Notes under the pieces: model-generated
Told to the model about the DNA's origin: nothing
Databases searched by the model: none
What the model saw: the letters and a program-made list of their open reading frames with translations, nothing else
Assembly: GCA_012295275.1 (NCBI GenBank)
Contig: CM022679.1
Coordinates: forward strand, 1,874,616-1,938,615
Reading direction: 5' to 3'
DNA length: 64,000 bases
From: Chrysomallon squamiferum
Taxonomy: Eukaryota; Mollusca; Gastropoda; Neomphalida; Peltospiridae
Position numbers and translations under genes: made by a program
Shown: piece after piece, positions 26,417 to 39,600 of the stretch
Position numbering within the stretch: the stretch's first letter is position 1
Layout: each line of letters opens with the position of its first letter

Positions 26417-26639
26417 TACTTTTTCATTGTTGTTATTTTATTTATTTTATTTTATTTTTGGTTTTACTATTATTTTTATGAAACTATTTTCTTTTAATAT
26501 TCTTTCTTTTTATCTCTATCTTTTTTCTCTCTTTTTTTCTTTTAAATTTCTAAAAAAAAAAAAAAAAAAAAAAAAATAGAATAGTATATTTTTTCTGTTT
26601 TGATTACCTTTAAAACAAAAGAAAAAAGAAAGAAAATTT

Positions 26640-26900
26640 TAAGTTTGGTGTAGTCATGGTTACTTGTGAGAAACACGTGGAAGATGTTGGCATTTGATGT
26701 CCTTGGGTGACCTTGCTAGATGTGAAAACACCGTCGGTGCTTCTCTTTTACCAAGAATACACTCAATGTGGCCAAATCCTTCTATTCCTGTAGCCCGCTC
26801 ACGTAATTAGAGAGCGCCATGCAGGTGCCTCCATTTTCACTTCAGAGATGGATGCTACTTTCACCTGCTTTGAATTAAGACGCATTTGTTTTCTTTTTAT
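26640..26900. promoter_or_regulatory. GC-richer island with three E-boxes
   Basis: Holds CACGTG (26674-26679), CAGGTG (26822-26827) and CACCTG (26862-26867) within about 200 bp. CAGGTG/CACCTG are the E-box type bound by myogenic bHLH factors. No ORF. Whether it acts on Mhc, about 10 kb away, is speculation. Confidence 0.2.
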
Positions 26901-29900
26901 GCATTTTGGAATTCCTGTAACGATCTGTTTTAGAGATAGTTAACAAAAAAGTAAATATAATAATTGAAAACCTATCTGCACTCAGCGTTTCCATCAATCA
27001 CCATCTTTCTGTCAGTCTTGTAGGTTCAAACATGAAAAAGCAGTCATTTTGCGTTGTACTACAGATACGTAATAAATTTTAAATATTTAACAAAAGGTCT
27101 GAATATATATAATGTGCATAGCAGAAGGATCCAGTTAAGCGCATACAGTCACTGTAGCGTATACACTATACAGATTTCAAAATAGAATAGTGAAAACGAA
27201 CATATCTGTTGTATAGGTCAGTTCGTTACATCCATTAAGATCGAATTTCCAAAATCTCGCCAGCAGATTGAAATAACTGACAGTTACACAAGTAATTTAG
27301 TCTTTCTAATTCTGTCTCTCTTTCTTACTTTATTTATATCTTTTTTTTCTTATTCTGTTTTCTTTCTTTTCTTTTCTTTTTTTTTTCACTTTCACCGTTT
27401 TTTAACAAGCCAAAATTTTATTATCCTTATATAACTTTTTACGTAGTGGTCGCTAACCGATTTTCAAAGAAAAAGGTAGAGTTGAAGATTGTAAGTCTGG
27501 TCAGATATACGACGAGGCAAAAGATCACTTTTAAAGACGTTTTTATACATGTTATCCAGATTATAGAAAATTGGTGATTATCTGTAACAGCAACACATGG
27601 TTTTACTCTAACAGTGCTTGTCTTTATTACACGCCTTGCGTATGTGTGTGCGTGCGTGTGTGTGGATGTGTTTGTGAGGAAGATCTTAATGATATTAATG
27701 TATACTGTGGTATCTGTAAACAAAAACACTCACCAAAAAACAATCATCTATTTAATTATTTTAAAATACATTTCCGTCAGCTCACAACCTTCTGTCACCC
27801 TTGATCTCTCTTCTTTTCATTTAGTTTACTACATACAAAGAATTTAATTAAAGCAGTTCATGAAATAAAATACTTCTCAATGAACAGAGAGCTGAGAATA
27901 ATGTAACGAGGATTTTAACACGTTAGCTGTTAAAGTCATCTCTTCTCTCTTGGTAAAACACCGCAGCATGCTGGGTAGAACACAACATTTCTTGTTTTAA
28001 AAGTGCAGCAAAGCAGCTAATATTTTGCTCCACAAAGTTATTTCTTTGTTTAAAATGTTATCATTCTCTAGAAGCGTCTTGTATCATGCAGGATACTCAT
28101 AAATATGCATAAAAGTAAAAATAAAAATATAAATATGTATAATAAACAATGATTTGAAATCGGTTTGTCTCCTCTTCAAATAATCAGTTTCTTTTTAATA
28201 TAAAATATATTATTAGATTTTGTTTATTAACTTAAGTCTTTTAGTAGATATCATGTTTTAGCAGGCTAGAATTAACACTATTTTTTTTTATTATTATTTT
28301 TTTTTTTTTTCAATTTATTTCTAAACAAACGCTTTTCAAAACGGTATTTAACTTCATGCAATTGTGAGTTATTTTGACATTTTTAATTAAAATCAACGTG
28401 TGTGTGTGTTCTTGCCATTATATTTGCGTATTCCAATTTTTCTAAATTTATTTACGTACAACCAAATTATATATTTTATAATGATGAAAACTGTTTTGCA
28501 GGGTTTTGGGGTTTTTGTGGGTTTTTTTTTATTTTCTTCTTCTTCTTTTTTCTTCATTTTTTCTTTTAACTTAAAGTATTTAAATTTTATTGGTGTGGCC
28601 ATAAAATAAATGACTCATTGGCAGTTGCGGGCTGCCTTAGACAGCGCTGTGCAGTAAAATATTATTCCATCTGCGAGAACTGAGAGAAAAAATTAAATAT
28701 CTTGTCTGACGAAGATGAACATCTTTTAACATTTCACTGGGCGCCAAAAAATGTGTAACAGAAAGAACAGCAAAATATTTACACCCACCTCCTGTAGACT
28801 CCGAAACAGCGGTAGACAATACAGACATAGCTTTGTAGATATCCTGTACCTAATCTGTGTAACCAGATACAAATGTTCAGCTTTCATTAGTTATATTTTG
28901 AATAATATAATGTTTAAAATCACACACACATAAACCCCTATTACACACACACACGCACACTTTTTATGAGGGTGTAGACAAGATATATAATACTTATATG
29001 ATTACAATAATTTCTATCCTCACTTTCTTTTATGTTGTCTTTATTGTCTAATCCTTTATAAAATTTCAAATAAATAAAATAAAATAAAATAAAATGAAAA
29101 TCGTTATAATGTTTATATACATATTTTTTAATCTTTTCAATCATTGAAAATATATTTCTTTGTGTTGTTGAATTTCTTGTTTTCAATATATATTAAATAT
29201 TTCATGACAAAGCAGGTAATTGTAACTTTGTGTAAAATAATTAACTTGCTTTCATAGAGTCTCGATGTACTACATTCAGCCTTTTCAATTTATTTGCGAT
29301 ATAAAATTAAACAAAAAATATTTTACATTAACACATACCAGCAAAATAAAAATGAAAAATATATACAGGATAAGTTATATGTGGCATGGCTGAACTTGTA
29401 TTAATCAAAATTTAGTTTTTTAACATCTTATTTCAACATTGTAGGTCAACACAGATTTTAATCTCACATAACCATTATCAAAATATCATCATCATCAACT
29501 TGCTCGGTACACATATCTGCAAGGTTGAAGTCTGACCCCGATTTTAAAAAGTGCAAGTGTTCATCCACGAATTAGTGTATACCAAATGTCAAGTGACGTA
29601 GAGAAATACCCAGAATTCTTCTGAAGTATACAGACGTTCTGGCAAGCTTCTGTTTTATCAGGTGTACCCAATAGAAATAGTCCATTATCTCATCTGCAGT
29701 TGCGATTTCTTTCAAGAAAATTAATCTTTCTTAGTACGATATCTCTAAGATAAAAAAAAAAAAAAAAAAAAATATGTTATATATATATATTTACACCTCA
29801 ACAAGTTAAATAAATATTATTTCAACTCTCTTTCTTCATCATGATTTCATACAGTGAACATGCACGCTTGCTTTGGTTTTAGATGTAAGCTTATCGAATT

Positions 29901-32321
29901 ATAGCTTAGGACCTCAAAGTCCAAAAGGATCGAGTTTAAATGTTACTCTTATCTTCAACTCTCTTAACATTTGCGGGGGAAAAAACTACGTGGTTTTAAG
30001 CATGTGTATTAGCTTTATCATTGAACATACACCGAGAACGATAGAAATAGCTGTTTTACTATAAATACAGTTTGAAACACAAGTGGTTCTATTTTCAAAC
30101 GATTTCAAGTTTTGCATGTAGATTAAATATAAAACCAAACATTTATCTGCATGTATTTAAATGAAACATGAAAAGCACTTTCATTCAACATCTTAGAAAA
30201 CAGTTAACCTTTTCAAAAATGTTATTTGACGCACAACTTGTTTCAAGATAAATATTTAATGAAACTGAGTGTTAAGATTAATCTTTAATTGTTTCATTTT
30301 TCTGAACACAGTGCAGTGATTGTGTTGTACATCAAATGAAACAAGAGGACACTGTACAAGTGGCAACAATAAATTGCAGAACTGACATTCACAAAGGTGA
30401 AACAACTATATGATGCTTGTTTCACACACACAGATATGTGCTATTTCTGAAACACAGAAAGGTTAAGAAACATGTGCTAATCAAACAGGTATAGCTTGAT
30501 ATTTACCTTTCATGAAGAAAGTTTGTAATACATATCCAGACATCCATGTTTGTACATCACTGAGAAAAGTAAATACAGAAATAACCCTTTGTTCTTCTTC
30601 CTCTTGTTTGCCTCGACATCTTCTTAGAACATTGTTAATTCTGTTATTAGTTCATAGCCTCCAATTTACAGTATAATTAGTCAGCACAGTTTCTTTTTCT
30701 TCTTCTTCTTATTAAAAGTTCAACTCCAAGCACAAATACATGCTCTTAATGTTATTTGTTAATGTCAAATTTTATTATCTTAGGCAGAGATGAAGTGGTT
30801 GTATAATATATGTAGACAATCACGTCCTTGGATTTAATCTAAATAATTTTATCTTGCAGTACATTTTTTGTTTCTAGTTCTGGGTATTTTATTACTTGTA
30901 AAGCTGCAAATAACTGTATTCAGGTTTCACTGACACCTAATGTTTTATTGTAATCAGTAACACACACGCACTAGAGCCAAAAAACACAACAAATTATAAT
31001 AAATAAGTAAATGAAATATAAAAGAAAATTTAAAATTAATAATACTAAATCCTTAAAAACCAAATGATTAACCATTCCTCTCATGTTTAATTTTGCAGTT
31101 AAAACAGAAACCTTTGCGTGACAGTAAATATAGTGTCAGTAATACACCCATAGTATGTGCTACCTTCTTCACCTTCTGCTAGGAAAACACTTGTATCTGG
31201 TAATTTTAAATAACATAACTGTATATTAGTACTGTGTTTACATAACAACTGCAGTATTCTGTGTGTGTGTATGTTAGAATTGATGGTCAATTAATCATAC
31301 TTAACAATTAGTAAATTGACAGTGACAGCAAAGAAATCATGGAATTGTGTCTTGACTGCAACATATGAAGATACAGAGTATTCCTTAAACACAAAAATTA
31401 ATTTGTCTTACATTTTCTCAAAATCTTTAGTTGTTAGTTGTAAGAAAAATAGCTACATTTTGCAGAAATACAAAAAACTAACAAAAATACTATCTGAATA
31501 TATAATTAAAATATGTTTCAGACACTGAACTCACCAATACAAAATATTTTCCTGATCCCCTTGTAAAACTTGGTAAATAAAAATCTTCAACAAATATCAG
31601 AATAAAATTCTACAACATTAATTAATATACAGCATTTAAGAAAAATAATAATAATAATAATAATGTACTTATTTTTATAATGACAGCAAACTTAAATTAG
31701 TAATCATGAGTGAAATTGCTATCTTTATTTTACATCTATCACAATTTACTAAGAAACAAAACTATGCAATGAAAACATAATAATAAATAAATAGTTTTGC
31801 ATGTTTTATTCAGTATGACACTTTTGCTTCAGGATTTATTTATAATTTAATATCATCACACAGACTCCATATCAGGCATGAAAAAAAAACAAAAAAACAA
31901 ATCATCTTCCCAGGCAGTCAGTTTCATCGGAATAGTGGTGTTATCATTTTTACAAAGACACACCATCAACAAATACCAGATTTTCTTTCCCTTTAGAAAT
32001 ATGAACAAAGATATGACAATGAAATATGGAATGGGATTTGGTGTATGCAGGTGGTGCTTCTGTCAAGTATAAAAGATACTACAAGCAACAACAACACTAA
32101 TGATTCATGTTTGTGTTTGATGTCCATGATGAAGAATAAGTCACAAAGCAGCAGGCTTCTTTTCAATTTACAAAATAAAACTGACAATTTCAGTGAAGAC
32201 AAATGTTGCAATGAGATGTGACAATAAACAGTACAAAAGATGACAAATGTCTGAACACTAATGGTTTTCACTGTTAAGTGGTTTGATTTCTGAGATAATT
32301 TTTGGTCTACATGTTGTTACA
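26901..32321. other. Non-coding stretch downstream of the ANAPC16-like gene
   Basis: No exon with a recognisable protein motif was seen on either strand. The part next to 32322 must include the 3' UTR of the ANAPC16-like gene. Poly-A/T runs, short GT/CA tracts and AAT tracts are present. Confidence 0.55.
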
Positions 32322-32461
32322 TTACTCAAGTCCGATCAACTTGTTAACACTGGGGTACTTCCAGTCATCCTCTGATACTGTCTTCACCAACTGACGAAGA
32401 CGACGTAGGCGCTGTTCATGTAGTTCTGAAAACAACAAAGTTAACTTTGTGGTAAATTCTA

Positions 32462-32503
<42 letters not shown>

Positions 32504-34189
32504 CATTACTTTTGTAATGTGGTCTACCATAATTGAAAAATTTAAACATTCTAATTTGTTAACTGATGAAAAATAAAATTACTTTCAGCAGTAAAGAATG
32601 TATATGACTATAACATTATAGTACCTGTATTAAAATGTTCACAGTTATTTGACTTTGAATGTTGTCCTCAAAACTCACTCATAAAATAAAATAAAGAAAT
32701 GAACTAACAAAATAGATATAAGAAGCTTTGATGACAACTTATCCAGAAGTCATAGCATGTTAACTTATTTTATAATACATTTCTAAACACACTTACTTTA
32801 TTTTTTTAAATTATTGTTGGCAGTGATAAAAATATTCATGAAAAACACTGGTATTAAAAATCAGAAGACAATATGTAAAATGTTCAATTCCTAATCTAAG
32901 GGGAGATAATTTCAAGCAGTACAATTATTCCAAATGTCATATTAAAGAATTTTTTAATGGATTAATTTAGTTTAATACAACATTATTTAGGCTTTTTGCC
33001 TGACATTCAGATTTTATGGTAATTTATTGCTATTATTTATTTTAGGTAACTCTACATGCAAAATAAATTAATTTGCAATGTAAACAGGATTAAAATGATT
33101 GTATTTCTACCATCATCAAATTTTATCTGTCTTGTCTAACTACTATTACTGATAAATTATTATAAATAAAATTAATACAATTTATTTTTGAAACTGTAAA
33201 CAAAAACTGTATAAGTAATTATATTCATAATTCAAATTAAATGATACTGTCATAAAAGGTGTAATCAAACAACAATAAATGAAAATATTAGCTGGTAACT
33301 GACTACATTTTGATCAGTTCAGGTCTTGTAGAACTCTATGTTAAATAAAATAAAGTGGATAATGACACTGGGGTCAATAACTAGAAAACAACCAGTACAA
33401 CAGTGTAATAAAAAGGAAACTGCTATTGCTAATTATGGACATACATTACGAGTATGATTAATGGGTGTTCCATACATTTATAATAAAGCAGACATGATAA
33501 AACAGTTTATACAACAGGCATCCGAATACAGCTTTACTGGTGAGACTATTAAAAACACTGATTACTCCATCACTGTTCACAATTAACAACAACAAAAATT
33601 ACCTTTTCGAAGATTATTAAGTTTAGCGTGTGTGTCCTGCTCCATCTGCAGTGTGCTCATCAATGCTTCAGCTGAAGTGGAATCTGTTGTTTGATTTTCT
33701 TTTTTTTTAAATAAAGAAAGAAGAAAGAAAAATATATGACAAATATCACTGTACTTTAAATACTATCGTTCAAAAGTCACATGTAAATAAGTAAAATAAA
33801 TAAATAAAAGTTAAATTTATATAACAGATCAACTCATAAACGTACGTTTCACTGTTTGTTTTTCGGGGTTTTGGGTGTGTTTTTTCACACATGGTATGAC
33901 ATACCTTAGAATAATTTTCTTACAGACCTCTTTTTTTCTTCTTCTTTTTTTTTTTCTCCACGACTGATAACGGATTAATAAATTAAATAATAGAAATATT
34001 TCAGTACAACTGGAGACAGAAAATTCTACAACCGAACGCGAACATCGGAACAGAAATCAAAACAAACTTCATAAGCATACCAATTCCACTCACTCCTCGA
34101 GCGTTATCTTGAAAACTCGGAGACTGAAAAAGTGTCTTTTTAACATTTGTCAGATTGGACTCCCAAGCTGGATTTGCTAATCTAGCCAT
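32322..34189 (-). CDS. ANAPC16: APC/C subunit 16-like small protein (three exons)
   Basis: A small gene of about 100 residues. Exon 1 (34189 to about 34105) starts MARLANPAWESNLTNVKKTL and continues FQSPSFQDNARG. Exon 2 is 33698 or 33683 to 33603 and includes STSAEALMSTLQMEQDTHAK. Exon 3 is 32425-32322 and ends DDWKYPSVNKLIGLE then stop. The C-terminal pattern H-[DE]-Q...L...LV....DDW+...+.LIGL matches what I recall of vertebrate ANAPC16 (H-D-Q...LAGLVEE...DEWRF.PIEQLLGF), a small core subunit of the anaphase-promoting complex; KKTLFQSP also resembles its KALF region. The exon 2-3 phases agree. The exon 1 donor is uncertain: the strong GTGAGT is phase 0, but exon 2 needs phase 1, which a GT 4 nt further on supplies; a missed small exon is also possible. 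The start was chosen as the first true ATG. Confidence 0.6.
32468..32502. repeat. (TA)n microsatellite in ANAPC16-like intron
   Basis: Pure TA dinucleotides just upstream of the last exon's acceptor. Confidence 0.95.
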
Positions 34190-34439
34190 TGTGGTAATCA
34201 ATCAAAAAATTCCGATAAATTATTTGCAGTTTCCTCACGTACTTTCATTCTCCGTTGTTTTAGTTAATTCCGTCCTATTCTTTAGAGCACCGCATTTCCA
34301 ATAACAAAATTGTTACATGTTACAAACATTCCCTCCTCTGTACACTAAGTTTTGGCAATTAATATATCATTCTAAAATTTTAATCAAATATACTAATGTA
34401 TTTGAATATCTGCGTTGTTCTTAATTGTTTTATTTCCAT

Positions 34440-34499
<60 letters not shown>

Positions 34500-34544
34500 T
34501 TCTATATACGTATGTGTATGTGTGTTTTATTTATTTATTTATTT

Positions 34545-34611
<67 letters not shown>

Positions 34612-34662
34612 TGATTTACTATTAACAACGTGTTGGTGCGCGTTAGTGATCAATAATCATTG

Positions 34663-34697
<35 letters not shown>

Positions 34698-35478
34698 TTT
34701 TGCACGTGCTAGGGATAAGATCCGGCTTTCTCTATTCTTAAACCAGAAGTCAAAAGGTGGTGGCAGTGTTCACACCTTTTTAAAAATTCTTCATTTCTCT
34801 TTAAATTACATTTGATGATGAGGTAAGTCAGTTTAAGAAAACAAAATATAATTTTATTTATAAGATATTTTGATCTGTTAAATTAATTTGTTATTAATAA
34901 CTAATTCTGTTTAAAGTTCACGAAAATGTTTTGACAGAAGTGTCAAATTGATCATCCAAATAGTGCCTTTTAAAACATTATTTGCGTGTTTTCTTTTATT
35001 ATATTTATTATTATTATTTTTTTTTTAATGCATTTGAATACGGGAAGAAATTAATTTTGTGCAAATATGTTACATATTACAATAAAAAAATTATTTACAA
35101 TTTTTGATTATAATGATATACATTTCAAAATATTAGCATTTATTTAGCATGAGTTCACTGTAAATTAATAAAATTAAAAATAAGAAATTTTAATATATAT
35201 ATATATATATATATATCTACACACACACACACACAGAGTAAGGAAAAAACAACTTATTACATTCAAAAGTATATGTATCTGCATCATTTTTATGTTACAA
35301 GGACATAAATCTTCTAAGAATCAAATTATTAACACAGAAGCTGTTTGTAATTAATCATTGCCACAAAACGTGTATTGAATTTAGTAATGTATAAAGGAAA
35401 TGTTTTTACAAATCTTAGTTGACATATTTGAAATCTGTAAATGTAGCCTACCTTAAAACTAGCATTTTATTACATTTA

Positions 35479-35527
<49 letters not shown>

Positions 35528-35614
35528 ATCTATTCAGCATTTATTTGTATTATTTTATTGCATTCTTGATATTTCAGTATATGAAGTTGAAACAGTATCC
35601 AAGTTGGTGTCAAA
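34190..35614. promoter_or_regulatory. Shared intergenic region between divergent genes
   Basis: The start codons of the ANAPC16-like gene (minus) and the GPCR (plus) are 1.4 kb apart, head to head. The region holds ATT (34443-34496), GA (34550-34613), poly-A (34663-34694) and ATT (35481-35526) repeats. Both promoters should lie here; no core element could be assigned. Confidence 0.45.
34443..34613. repeat. ATT and GA microsatellites in the divergent promoter region
   Basis: An ATT tract (34443-34496) followed by TTTA repeats and a GA tract (34550-34613). Confidence 0.95.
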
Positions 35615-35735
35615 ATGGAAATGAGAATCATATTCATTTTATGTTTATTCCTGTCACCTGGATTAGTTGAACTGGTCACTGCAGTAGTCGAGGGATCAGG
35701 AGAAATGATATCTACCTCGCCTCGATTTTCATTTA
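35615..35735 (+). CDS. GPCR exon 1, signal peptide
   Basis: It starts [20 protein letters not shown] with a hydrophobic core and a likely cleavage near VTA. The ATG at 35615 was chosen because it gives a signal peptide and a phase-1 GTGAGA donor. Exon 2 has two possible acceptors (36345 and 36364); only the second fits this phase. Confidence 0.75.
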
Positions 35736-36612
35736 GTGAGACTTTAGTACTCCAGACATAACTTTATGACAAACTATTGATTATTTTATTACTTCAGTAA
35801 TTGAACTTCTGTTTTAAATAAAAATAAAAAATGAAAAAAGAAGAAAAAAATAAAAACAGGATTAAAGTTTTGTTTTTATTTTGTATTTGTCAGTGAATAT
35901 CAAAAATTATTTTTAATTTATTTTATTGTCATTATTATTTAAATTTAATTTAAAGAACACGATATATAGTGAATGTAATTAAAAGAAAAAATTTAATTGG
36001 AATGTTGTGTAATACAAAAATACAATGAAAAAAGCTTTCTTTAAAAAAGATATATTATTAGAATGTAATATTATCACTGATAATAATTTTCTTCTTAAAC
36101 TTTTTTGAAAATGGAGTATGGTGGAAGAAAAGTCATGTATTCCATTTAGGTTTCTCCTTTTGCTCTGCCTCTGAGAATGTGTGATTACTTTCATCTAAGC
36201 CTTGTATAACATTACATAAACCATGAGACCTCATAATACAAAATTTTGAAATACTGAAATATAAATTTTCACCAGTAATTAAGCTTTTCTGTGCAATTGT
36301 TGTTTAAGAGCTGTTTAATTCAGTTGTTAATCATCTGTGTTTCAGTGGAGTTTTCTTATTGCAGATCAATTATTTTTCACTGAAATACCATCTACTGAAT
36401 CTGCAACATTGCAGACTTTGTGTCCAAGTATTTCCCAGTGTTATAACCTGTACAGTTCCAACAAATCAGTCTCATCACTGGATGTGAAGAATACAACAGT
36501 AATGTCTCAGTTGATACTGGACATGTGTAGGTAAGTCTTTACAGGCTGGTGTGTTTTTACTTACATTATAATCAATCCAACATTTGTTCTGTCTCTCGTA
36601 ATTATATTTAAA

Positions 36613-36663
<51 letters not shown>

Positions 36664-39600
36664 TATATTTATGTACTATATGAAGTAACTTGTGAGGATA
36701 TTTAATGGAACACTAGATCAGTATTCCACTATGCATTTATTAAGCCTTTTCCCATTCCAGTCAGCATCATGTGACTGTATCAAACATGCTGTACTGCCTT
36801 TGGTAAATGGCATGTGTAAATATTCACAGAGCATCATTAATCAGTGAGAATAATCTTCAGTAATGTATTTTCTCATACATTTTGTCATTATATTAACATG
36901 TGAGAGACATTTAATAGCAAGTAATTTATACATTTGTAGATCTATACTTAAATATCGTGAATCCATTTTTTTCTATTTTATCATCCATCACTGCAGTAAT
37001 CCTGTCTTACAGAATTATTTAACACTTAGAACTTAACCACTTGCAGTTCATTTTGTATTAAATATTATTACTGTATTCTGTTTAACTTCATGCTTATACT
37101 GTCTATAATTATTTTCAGAAATTTAGAACTGCTCACTTTCTGCTTGGATTCAGAACTTCTAAACTGTGGCCTGCAGCAAATGGCGTTTCAGTTTTTGGCT
37201 GTTAATCAGTTTCTCAAATCATACTGTCCATGTGAGTTAAGTTTTTAAATAATATGAGAAAAAAGATAAATATTGTGAATATGTAATAGAGGTAACCCTT
37301 GATTAAATCAATTAACTAATACATCAGTCAGGATTTCTGCATATACTTTGAAATCTAATAATAATGGTAAAAAGTACAATTGATCTTCAGTCAGATGTTC
37401 CCTCAAAGAATTTCAATATCAGATCTGACTCATAACAACAGAACATTTCATCAATATTTGTGATATAATCTTTTTAGCAACTAAGTTTGAATGGTCACAC
37501 TCAATGACACATGGGAAATTGAAAAACGTTTCAATCAAAATTCTTACTGTGCACATCAAGGGACACTAGCACATAATTTTACTATATAAAAACTGTGTGA
37601 ATCAAGGGATCCCTGCATATTACCAGGTAGGAATACTTGTTAAAGCAGTTTGTTAAACAATACAATATCCTAGACATTATATAGAAATTATAATGCAGAG
37701 AACTGGCCCAAACATCTTTCTCCCTTGCCAGATATTCTCTATTTTCTCTTGAACTCTATTTCACTGCAGTCACACAGATATCTCACATTCCTGACCAATA
37801 CTGGCAGATCAGTGACAGTTTTTGCCACGTGTCTTGGAGGAATTTCCCAAGTACTTTACATTTAAACAAGGAGAAATAAACCTCGCACATTAATGGTGTT
37901 TATGTATCTATAGATTATGCTTGGAGCCTTTTGTTTAGTCCCCCAAGGAAACAAACAGTATAAATACTTTTTATATATTCCCATGTGATAAATATAGTGA
38001 CCAAACTCTTCTGTTCTAAAAATAAAGTATAACATTGATATAAAAGTTGTCCATTAGAAAGAGAATGACATTTTCTTTTAAGTACTAGTGATAATGCAAC
38101 TGATAATGCCTCGATAAATTTAAAAATGTGTACAAAAATTGATGAACAAGAAAAAACAGATTATTAGCAGTAATATTTGACTTTCAGCATTTTTCATGTC
38201 ATTTAAATGTTAGTTGTGATTGTTTAAAATTCCTGTTGCACTTATTTTTCAGTTCTTTCTGAGTCTCAAACACCAAGATGCACTGAAACACAAATCTGTT
38301 TACTTCGTCTCTTCATGTCCAGCAACTACAACTACTCTTTTGAGCAACATCTTCAGTGCAGGTAAGTCCTTTAGAAACTTCAGGATAGTCAGGAAATAAA
38401 TTTGTGTTTTGGAGTATCTTTTATTATTATTATTTATTACTTTTTGGATTTTTTTGGTTAATTTTTTTCTTTTTCTTGTAATTGTTTTGTTTTTTATGTT
38501 TGCTTTATAAATGTCTGAAACTGTCTTACATACATTTCACTATTCTACAATATATAAAACATTTTTATCTTACAGATTATATGGTTACACTTTTTCAGTG
38601 TTGCTCTAGGAACTATTACGAAAAGTAAAAGTTGCTATATATGACGCATAAATTTAGAAATAAGCTTCATAAATGGAAAACAAATCTAATAATTTCAAAA
38701 TGTCTGTTGGTCTCAGATATAAACACCTTAAAACTATTTTGCATTCTGTTATAACATCTTTAGATTCTACAGATTGAACAGTGTGATATAACCTGTCTTT
38801 TCTTTTATTTCTAGAAATACTGAAATATTCTTATAAAAAATTGTTTTTCAATTTTTGGTTCAGATTTTTAGAATGGAACTACCTGTGTCACACAAACATC
38901 AATGATGAAAAATGTGAAAATTTCACTTCAACAGAATTGTCAGTGATATATGAGTACACTCAAACATTCAACTGTTCTATTTCTCAAGAAGGTAAGACCT
39001 TAATACCAGAATCTCAAATATCTGTTCCAGTGAATAAGAAAGGAAGACTTTAATAGAAGGGTTTATCATATTTTCAGACATCAAAGCACTTCAACGGTTT
39101 AACATTGTCAAGTAAGACATTAATACTATCGTTCAGGCAGTTTATCAAATTTTCCAACATTTTTTAAGCTCCAAATTTTGTAAAAATATATATATATTTT
39201 TTTTTGATACATGTAAGTTTTATACTTCAATTAGACCAATTAATAATTTTATTTTGATTATGAAATAGGATTTTATTTCCAATACAGCAGTTCAATGTCT
39301 CAAGGGACATAAAGGAAAAAATTTAATTTCATTATTTCATTATTTAAAGGGTCAAAAGTTATTCACAAAACTCTTACTATGCAGAAAAACTGAAAATATT
39401 TGTTCACTCAACTTTTTCTTCATGGTTCTGACATTAAAATGTATCACGTAATTTGAAGGCTACAATCCGATTGGATATAACAACCATCACCATGAAATTA
39501 ACCAGTATCATTTTACTACTTTACATTTTTATGTTGTAGATAACTGCACACTCATTAAATACTTTCATAAATCTAACTTGTTTCATTATAATATAATTTC

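Noticed and set aside
36337-36364. Alternative acceptor at 36345 for GPCR exon 2
   Set aside because: It would need phase 0, but exon 1 ends in phase 1; the acceptor at 36364 fits.
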